From JBNAGF01 sp049801055 (lineage in GTDB: Bacteria; Pseudomonadota; Alphaproteobacteria; Rhodobacterales; Rhodobacteraceae), in assembly GCF_049801055.1 (NCBI RefSeq), contig NZ_JBNAGF010000007.1:62001-126000 (forward strand): a stretch of DNA of 64,000 bases, read 5' to 3'. The position numbers were made by a program, and so were the translations under genes. Shown here in pieces: positions 58,475-64,000 of this stretch; positions within the stretch are counted from its first letter, which is position 1, and every line of letters starts with the position of its first letter. The notes below the pieces were generated by a model, which was not told the origin of the DNA, searched no databases, and saw only the letters and a list, made by a program, of their open reading frames with translations.

Positions 58475-59857
58475 TCATTCAGCCGGAACACTGCAGATAT
58501 CGCTGCCGCTGCCGCGCCCGGCCTGAATCAACGCCCTGCGCCGGCTGGCATAGTTGTCCTCGCGGCCGCCGCGTTTCTGGCGGCGGTCGTCAAGTATTTC
58601 TTCGACGGCGTCAAGCCGTCCCGCACGCAATCCGGCATCGATGGTAATCCGCTCGAACACGTCGCGCTGGGCATGACTACCGCCAGCGGCCTGCATATGC
58701 GGCCGGGACAGCGCAAGATGCTTAAAGGCCTCGTCAAAATTTCCGTCTCCGAACGCGACCAATCCTTCGGCAGCAGAGGCTCCGGGTGATGCCATGCGTT
58801 CCGCCATGTCGCCGGAGCCGGATTCGGCATCGCTATGAATGCGACGCAACATCGTCACCGCCGCTTCGTCGCGCCGCTGTCCAGTCAGCGCCAGCAAATA
58901 ATGAAGGTCGGCAAAAATCAGGCTTCCATCTTCGGTGCGCGCGGCGCTCAGATCGGCCAATTCTTCCCAGCGGTTGCCGACATTCACCCCGTCCAACTCC
59001 AGACGCATCAGCAGCGAAGCCGCATTCGAAATGTCCCGGTAGTCATCGGTCCGGTCCTTCCGGATCTCGGTGTCATATAGATCCAATACCCGGTCGACCT
59101 GACCGAGATCCAAATGCATCAGCGCCTTGTGCCACCAAACGTGGTAACGGAAGTTGTTGCAATGCGCCCATGCGTCTTCACGGCCGGCCAGCCAGTCCAA
59201 CCCGGTTTTTGCATTTCCGGTCATGTCGTGCACATGGGCCACGGCATGCAAACCCCAGGCGTCGTCCGAAACCATCCAAAGCGCCTGCCGGCCCGCGATT
59301 TCTGCTTTGTCATAGGCCCCGGTCTCTTCGAGGGCGAATGCGTGACATCCCAACAGGTAGCCCCGACCCGGATGATCAGGTGCATAAGACGGCATGACAC
59401 GTTCGATCGACCGGCGCATTCCCGAGCAATCGCCCAAAACGAACCGGGTGGCATGGGACAGCTTCATTGCCAGCGTATCTTCGGGATGAACGCGGAGGAT
59501 GTGCTCGAAACACTGAACCGAATGTGTGGGCTGTCCGTCGAGCCAGAACCGGAGCGCATCGATATAAAGCTGTTCCCGAACACTGATGCCACCCTGAGCC
59601 GCTGTCTGTGCTGAAACGAGAGCCTCGCGGGCGACCTCCAGCACTTCGCGCCGACCAAGCAAAACAGTGAACAGGCCCTTTACCGCGTGTCCGAGCGCGA
59701 ACTCCGGTTCAGCCGTCAGAGCGGCTGCGAGATGTTCCGGCGTGACCGCGGCATGGGCCATGAAGCCCAGAAGAACACCGTTCCATGCCTCCGCCCCTTC
59801 GGCCGTATGCAGGCTGTTCATCTGTCCGAATAGGTCTTGTTTCATCCTCTGGTCCAT
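58475..59857 (-). CDS. Tetratricopeptide-repeat protein (TTC38-like)
   Basis: A 460-residue soluble protein without signal peptide, made of helical repeats throughout, resembling the TTC38 family. Recognisable stretches: ALTAEPEFALGHAVKGLFTV, REQLYIDALRFWLDGQP, GRGYLLGCHAFALEETGAYD, WGLHAVAHVHDMTGNAKTG and YHVWWHKALMHLDLGQ; the HxxAHVxxM segment is typical for the family. The role is unknown; it is not an enzyme by any motif I can see. ATG 59857 and ATG 59845 are both possible starts, neither with a good ribosome site. It lies directly upstream of the glucan operon. Confidence 0.82.
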   Translation of the reverse strand: MDQRMKQDLFGQMNSLHTAEGAEAWNGVLLGFMAHAAVTPEHLAAALTAEPEFALGHAVKGLFTVLLGRREVLEVAREALVSAQTAAQGGISVREQLYIDALRFWLDGQPTHSVQCFEHILRVHPEDTLAMKLSHATRFVLGDCSGMRRSIERVMPSYAPDHPGRGYLLGCHAFALEETGAYDKAEIAGRQALWMVSDDAWGLHAVAHVHDMTGNAKTGLDWLAGREDAWAHCNNFRYHVWWHKALMHLDLGQVDRVLDLYDTEIRKDRTDDYRDISNAASLLMRLELDGVNVGNRWEELADLSAARTEDGSLIFADLHYLLALTGQRRDEAAVTMLRRIHSDAESGSGDMAERMASPGASAAEGLVAFGDGNFDEAFKHLALSRPHMQAAGGSHAQRDVFERITIDAGLRAGRLDAVEEILDDRRQKRGGREDNYASRRRALIQAGRGSGSDICSVPAE

Positions 59858-60027
59858 TCCCTGTGTGGAACCCGCCTCTTGCGTGGTCTGTCCTGACCAT
59901 ATTTGACGGAAACAACAGATACGACGCCGCTCACGAGGTGGTGAAGGGGTGTGTAGGGAAAAGTGTGGAAAATCGCCGATTTACGGAAATGTTTCAGGCG
60001 GGTTTCCGCGCCCGGCGACAAAGTGTT

Positions 60028-61212
60028 TCAGTCTTCGAACGGGTCGTTGGATCCAAGCACGTCCTGGGTATCGGCTCCGAACTCCGGGGGCGGTCGGCGA
60101 TACGTGACGGGGGTGCGCGACAGTTTCAGCGGGTTGCCGATCAGCTCGACTTGGCCGGGCGCAGCCTGCATCGCGAACCGCATACCCCGCGCGGCCACCT
60201 GATCGCTATCAAAGACCTGATCGAGTTGCTGAACCGGCCCAACCGGAACCTTCTTTTCTTCGAGCCCGGCGATCACCTCGGTCATCGACAGCGCTGCAAG
60301 CGCAGGCCGCAGCACGGCGTTCAGCGCATCCCGGTTTTCCAATCTGTCCGGGTTTCTGGCAAACCGGGGATCATCCGCCAGCTCCTCCAGTCCGAGAAAC
60401 TGACAGAACCGCTGGAACTGTCCGTCATTTCCCACCGCGATGATCACGTGCCCGTCGGAGGTTTCGTAAACATCGTAGGGAACGATGTTGGGATGTCCGT
60501 TGCCGCGCCGCTGGGGGACCTGTCCTGACGTGAGATAATTCACGCCCTCACTGATCAGCCAGCCGATTTGTGAATCGACGAGGGCAAGATCGATGTGTTG
60601 GCCTTCTCCGGTCTGATCCCGATGGCGCAAGGCAGCGAGAATTCCGACAGTCGCGTACATTCCACACATGACATCGGCAATCCCGACTCCGACCTTCATC
60701 GGAGCACCGTCTGCCGCACCAGTCAGGGACATGATGCCGCCATAGCCCTGCGCCATAAGATCATAACCCGGTTTTGAGGCGTTGGGACCGGTCTGGCCAT
60801 ATCCCGAGATGGAACAATATACGAGGCGCGGGAACTTCTGAGACAAGGTGGCATAGTCCAGCCCGTATTTTGCCAGCCCGCCCGGTTTGAAATTCTCGAT
60901 CAGGATGTCCGCGTGCGCCGCGAGGCGCAGGATTTCGGCCTGACCTTCGGCAGAGGCGATATCCAGCGCAACCGATTTCTTGTTGCGGTTGGAGGACATG
61001 AAATAGGCAGACAGATCCGACCGATTGCCGTCTTTGTCCTGCACGTAGGGTGGGCCCCATTGGCGGGTATCATCACCCTCGGTAGAGGGGTTTTCGACCT
61101 TTATGACGCTGGCCCCCAAATCCCCCAGAAGCTGGGTGCAGGTGGGCCCGGCCAAAATACGGCTCAGGTCCAGCACTTTGACGCCGCTCAGGGCTCCCTC
61201 AGATCCGGCCAT
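60028..61212 (-). CDS. CaiB/BaiF family (class III) CoA-transferase
   Basis: A 394-residue class III CoA-transferase that moves CoA between carboxylic acids. GVKVLDLSRILAGPTCTQLL is the N-terminal signature, and FMSSNRNKKSVALDIAS precedes the Asp region PRLVYCSISGYGQTGPNAS (near residue 130). GYDLMAQGYGGIMSLTG with the conserved Asp and Gln, and HIDLALVDSQIGWL follow. Start ATG 61212: GGGAGG lies five bases upstream. It overlaps the 3' end of the ThDP-enzyme gene by 14 bp, so the two are translationally coupled. A formyl-CoA/oxalate or hydroxyacyl-CoA substrate pair is possible but unproven. Confidence 0.9.
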   Translation of the reverse strand: MAGSEGALSGVKVLDLSRILAGPTCTQLLGDLGASVIKVENPSTEGDDTRQWGPPYVQDKDGNRSDLSAYFMSSNRNKKSVALDIASAEGQAEILRLAAHADILIENFKPGGLAKYGLDYATLSQKFPRLVYCSISGYGQTGPNASKPGYDLMAQGYGGIMSLTGAADGAPMKVGVGIADVMCGMYATVGILAALRHRDQTGEGQHIDLALVDSQIGWLISEGVNYLTSGQVPQRRGNGHPNIVPYDVYETSDGHVIIAVGNDGQFQRFCQFLGLEELADDPRFARNPDRLENRDALNAVLRPALAALSMTEVIAGLEEKKVPVGPVQQLDQVFDSDQVAARGMRFAMQAAPGQVELIGNPLKLSRTPVTYRRPPPEFGADTQDVLGSNDPFED

Positions 61213-62818
61213 CATATCCTCCCGGTTCAATCTCGGCAGCGATCACAGAAAAACGGTCGGCCTGCAATGCCTCTTGTAACGCTTCGCGCAATTCCTTGCG
61301 GTTGCGAACCGTGTGTCCATGACCCCCGAGGGCGCGGCCGAGCGCGGCAAAGTCATGGCGGGCAAAGTCGACACCGCGATTTGTCATTTGACGTTGACGT
61401 TGTTTGAGTTCGATCAGCGCGAGGGACGCGTCAACATAAACAAGGAAAATCGCATTTCCGCCCAACTCGGCGGCGGTCGACAGTTCCCCGGCCACCATCA
61501 GAAAGCCTGCGTCGCCGGAAAAGCTGATAACCGGGCGGTCCGGTTCAGCGAATTTCAACCCTATCGCCATCGGTACGGCGCAACCCATCGTGCAAAGCGC
61601 CGACGACTGGATCAGTCCGCGCGGTTCGGGGGTGCGCCACATTTGCGATAGCAGGATACGATGCGCGCCGCTGTCAGCACTGGCCAGCGTGTCGTCTGGC
61701 AGAACCGCCCGGGCTTCGGCGATAACACCGGCTGGACCCCAGTCATCGTCATCCGGAAATGCCTGGGCCAAAGCGGTGCGGGCCGCTTGCGGCTCGCCGT
61801 CGGGCCAAGTCGCTCGCCCGGGGATGCCTTTGGCCATCGCCTCCAGCGTGGCGCCGGTATCTGCAACAAAATTCAAACCGGCCTGATGCATATAGTGGTC
61901 GTTTGGGACTGCGGATATGTCGATTACCCGCTGTCTGCCCGGATCCCATGCTTCGCGCCAGCCCGGCCGCATTTCTATGGGATCATAGCCGAGGCACAGG
62001 ATCAGGTCTGCATCCGCCACCAACGGCAGCAGATGTCTGTCGGCCAAAGGCGACAGTCCCACACCGCCGAGGCAGAGAGCATGATCCTCAGGAACGATGC
62101 CCTTGGCCTTGTAGGTGGTTACAAAGGGGATGCCAAAATGTTCCAGAAAGGCCCGGACAACCCGATGAGATCCGTCCGAGAGCACATCAAGACCGATTAT
62201 CGCAAACGGGCGCCGGGTTTCGCCCAGCCAATCCCGGGCCTGCTCGAGTTGCGATCCCTGCGGCAGGACCGGAGCAGCAGGTGTCAACCGGCGCAGACGC
62301 GGCGGCGCCACGGGCGCATCGGCAACCGAGATTGGCACATCAATGTGAACCGGCCCGGGTCGGGATTGTGTCGCCAGCGAAACCGCCTTGTCGGCCACAA
62401 TGTCAGCCCCGTCGACCGAAAGACGAAAGCTGCCTTTGGTGATCGGGCGGAAAACCTGTTCGTGATCCATTACTTGATGGGTGTAGGTCAGGGCTTCGTC
62501 GGCGTCGACGCAGCCGGTCAACACGACCATTGGCACCCTGTCCTGAAGCGCGTTGGCCACGACGTTCACGCCATTCATTGCTCCGGGGCCCAGCGTTGCC
62601 ACAAGGATCGCGGGGGCCCCGTCGCGGTGATGGACAGCTTCGGCCATGAAACCGGCCGCGTTCTCGTGTTTTGCCAGATGAAAGGCGATGCCCGCCTTCT
62701 CCAGCGCGTCAACGAGGGTCAACACTTCTCCGCCTGGCATACCGAAGGCGTGGCGGCATCCGGCTTCGTAGAGCCGCCGGGCCAGGAGGTCGGCTGCGCG
62801 GAGGATGGTGTCCTGCAT
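61199..62818 (-). CDS. ThDP-dependent enzyme, acetolactate synthase-like, with substituted Mg site
   Basis: A 539-residue protein of the AHAS/benzoylformate decarboxylase superfamily. PYR domain (about 5-165): FGMPGGEVLTLVDALEKAG and the catalytic Glu in AKHENAAGFMAEAVHHRDG. Central domain (about 185-310). PP domain (about 360-520): TMGCAVPMAIGLKFAEPDRP and FSGDAGFLMVAGELSTAAEL, then FLVYVDASLALIELKQRQ, where the usual NDA/NDG has Val (residue 462, codon 61433-61435) in place of the Mg-binding Asn. It is not a clear match to oxalyl-CoA decarboxylase. Coupled to the CaiB gene. Substrate unknown. Confidence 0.86.
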   Translation of the reverse strand: MQDTILRAADLLARRLYEAGCRHAFGMPGGEVLTLVDALEKAGIAFHLAKHENAAGFMAEAVHHRDGAPAILVATLGPGAMNGVNVVANALQDRVPMVVLTGCVDADEALTYTHQVMDHEQVFRPITKGSFRLSVDGADIVADKAVSLATQSRPGPVHIDVPISVADAPVAPPRLRRLTPAAPVLPQGSQLEQARDWLGETRRPFAIIGLDVLSDGSHRVVRAFLEHFGIPFVTTYKAKGIVPEDHALCLGGVGLSPLADRHLLPLVADADLILCLGYDPIEMRPGWREAWDPGRQRVIDISAVPNDHYMHQAGLNFVADTGATLEAMAKGIPGRATWPDGEPQAARTALAQAFPDDDDWGPAGVIAEARAVLPDDTLASADSGAHRILLSQMWRTPEPRGLIQSSALCTMGCAVPMAIGLKFAEPDRPVISFSGDAGFLMVAGELSTAAELGGNAIFLVYVDASLALIELKQRQRQMTNRGVDFARHDFAALGRALGGHGHTVRNRKELREALQEALQADRFSVIAAEIEPGGYDGRI

Positions 62819-62887
62819 CAAGTTCGCTCCGTTGGTCTTTCTCTGCCGAAATTGCTGAGCGCAGAGGCAGGTGCAAGCCCGATCACG

Positions 62888-63367
62888 CTACTGTGACGGA
62901 TTGACTGCGGTTTCCGCAACCTTGCGGAACGCGTCGTCCAGTTCGCTTGCGATCCCCGCGAGCGTGTCACCACCTGCATCAAGATAGGGGGCAAAGACAT
63001 GGCTTGGTCGTTTATAGGACAGGATCGCAGTTCCGTCCTTGTTTTCGGTGACATAGAACCGGATGGGAGCCTCGATCATGGCCGCCGTCGAGGTTTCCAG
63101 AACTCGAACGGCAAAATCATTGTTGAACGCGCCGATCACGCGGTTCCCGGGGATGGTGATACCGCGGTTCGCCGCCGCCTTGGTCGGGCCCGCCTGTGTC
63201 ACGACGATGAGCCCGTTTGCCGTGATCGCATCTACTGTCGCGCCGACCAGTTCAGAGTAACTGAGGCCGGTTGCGTATACTGCCCATCCCGGCCGATCGG
63301 CGAGATCGGAAGCCGAAGCGCCAATGGGCGCCAGTGCAAGCAGAGTGGCGAAGGAAAAACGCAGCAT
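62888..63367 (-). CDS. Exported DUF302 domain protein
   Basis: A 159-residue protein with a signal peptide (FSFATLLALAPIGASA) and a DUF302 domain covering about residues 45-140 (YSELVGATVDAITANGLIVV, IPGNRVIGAFNNDFAVRVLE, APIRFYVTENKDGTAILSY). DUF302 proteins bind small ligands, but the role is unknown. Start ATG 63367 has GGAGG upstream. It is divergent from the second ThDP-enzyme gene and 69 bp ahead of the first on the same strand, so it may be co-transcribed with the ThDP/CaiB pair. Confidence 0.87.
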   Translation of the reverse strand: MLRFSFATLLALAPIGASASDLADRPGWAVYATGLSYSELVGATVDAITANGLIVVTQAGPTKAAANRGITIPGNRVIGAFNNDFAVRVLETSTAAMIEAPIRFYVTENKDGTAILSYKRPSHVFAPYLDAGGDTLAGIASELDDAFRKVAETAVNPSQ

Positions 63368-63496
63368 TGATGGTCCTCCAGTATTGGGGTCCCTTCCGTG
63401 ATGCCAGTTTTTTTGACTTCGTGGGGTCACATTCGCGTGCCCGTTTACGCAGCGTAGGATCCGGCTTAACGTTCGCGTCAACACGGAGGGATCCCT

Positions 63497-64000
63497 ATGT
63501 CGGAAATGAATGGTGCCGAGAGCCTTGTGCACAGCTTGTTGCGCAATGATGTGGATCTTTGCTTCACCAATCCCGGTACGTCTGAAATGCATTTTGTGGC
63601 GGCGCTCGACACCATTCCGGGTATGCGGTCGGTTCTTGCCTTGCACGAAGGCACCGCGACCGGCGCGGCAGATGGGTACTGGCGATTGGCCCGGCGTCCG
63701 GCCTGCACCTTGCTGCACCTCGGGCCGGGTTTGGCCAATGGGTTGTCGAACCTGCACAACGCGCGCAAGGCCGGGTCAGGCGTGGTCAATATTGTCGGCG
63801 AACATGCGACTTCTCATCTAGAATTGGACGCTCCGTTGGCGTCGGATATCGAAGGAATCGCCAGACCGGTTTCGCATTGGGTCGAGACTTCTGGACATCC
63901 CGCTATGGTCGGTTCCGATGCCGCGCGCGCTGTGCAGGCCGCGCGCACCGAACCGGGGCAGATCGCGACACTGATCCTTCCCGGTGATACCGCATGGCCT
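63497..64000 (+). CDS. ThDP-dependent acetolactate synthase-like enzyme (3' end outside window)
   Basis: The 168 visible codons start at ATG 63497, set by GGAGG upstream. They give the PYR domain of another ThDP enzyme: VDLCFTNPGTSEMHFVAALD, the catalytic Glu in LALHEGTATGAADGYWRLA, and LLHLGPGLANGLSNLHNARK, resembling the IlvX-type acetolactate synthase-like family. The central and PP domains lie beyond the edge, so catalysis and substrate cannot be judged. It is divergent from the DUF302 gene and is only distantly similar to the ThDP enzyme at 61199. Whether they act in one pathway is unknown. Confidence 0.82.
   Translation, partial: MSEMNGAESLVHSLLRNDVDLCFTNPGTSEMHFVAALDTIPGMRSVLALHEGTATGAADGYWRLARRPACTLLHLGPGLANGLSNLHNARKAGSGVVNIVGEHATSHLELDAPLASDIEGIARPVSHWVETSGHPAMVGSDAARAVQAARTEPGQIATLILPGDTAWP

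Noticed and set aside
60028..62818. Oxalate degradation pair frc-oxc
   Set aside because: The ThDP enzyme resembles the acetolactate synthase type more than Oxc, and its Mg-site Asn is missing. I left it open as a finding and did not assign the pair.
1..64000. tRNA, rRNA, CRISPR arrays, insertion sequences or prophage
   Set aside because: No T-loop-like GGTTCGAATC pattern in a tRNA context, no regularly spaced repeats and no transposase, integrase or phage motif were seen on reading both strands. A computed search (tRNAscan, ISfinder) would be decisive.

Overview
The window looks like a chromosomal segment of a Rhodobacterales alphaproteobacterium of the Roseobacter group (Ruegeria-like). 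This rests on the gene set: PutA with a divergent Lrp-type PutR, a fused mrpAB antiporter gene, a SelD fused to an FAD/NAD(P) oxidoreductase, opgC-opgG-opgH, PrpE, and the VOC-cupin and Hint-domain proteins. High GC, tight operons and many 1-4 base start/stop overlaps fit this too. I see no phage, transposase, CRISPR array, rRNA or tRNA, and base use looks even throughout. The content is mostly core metabolism.

Layout. 1-2.4 kb: truncated putA with divergent putR. 2.4-5 kb: small envelope and hypothetical genes, a rhodanese and an alpha/beta hydrolase. 5-7.6 kb: glyA and nadK, then a terminator-bounded non-coding stretch. 7.6-13.6 kb: an amidase, prpE (propionyl-CoA synthetase) behind a cluster of TTTGCAAA-type sites, and maeB. 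13.8-14.9 kb: a VOC-double-cupin protein. 15-19.6 kb: a tightly coupled nucleoside salvage operon cdd-deoA-deoB-add-upp. 19.7-26.1 kb: a SPOR-domain protein, a membrane protein resembling a degenerate M48 peptidase, an acyl-CoA ligase, an EamA exporter, a sulfotransferase and a Hint-domain protein.

26.4-34.4 kb is a leftward beta-oxidation block: two MerR regulators, an acyl-CoA dehydrogenase of the ~590-residue (DmdC-like) class, a ribbon-helix-helix protein, a glutathione transferase, fadA, a cupin and fadB. 34.5-36.8 kb holds two coupled PaaI-type thioesterases and a MATE transporter. 36.8-42 kb holds an ArsC-family protein, pyrD, a DUF952 protein, an exported 5'-nucleotidase and a TPR-sulfotransferase. 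42.2-46.2 kb holds an HMCES/YedK protein and the selenium pair mnmH and selD. 46.2-52.2 kb is the complete Mrp cation/proton antiporter operon. 52.4-53.7 kb holds an exported rhodanese and esterase. 53.8-59.9 kb is the osmoregulated periplasmic glucan operon with a TPR protein upstream. 60-64 kb holds a CaiB CoA-transferase overlapping a ThDP enzyme, a DUF302 protein, and the start of a second ThDP enzyme cut by the window edge.

The common theme is short-chain and fatty acyl-CoA metabolism (prpE, the ligase, the dehydrogenase, fadAB, thioesterases, CaiB), plausibly tied to marine substrates such as propionate and DMSP-derived acids. Most of the novelty is in candidate regulatory sites (ScfR/PccR-like at prpE, MerR-type repeats, FNR-like, CRP-like and CceR-like dyads) and in proteins that have lost expected catalytic residues: an M48-like protein without HEXXH, a Hint domain without its Cys, and a ThDP enzyme whose usual Mg-binding Asn is Val. 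I did not find a clearly undescribed multi-gene system. The ThDP-enzyme/CaiB pair and the candidate small RNA downstream of nadK are the best leads.
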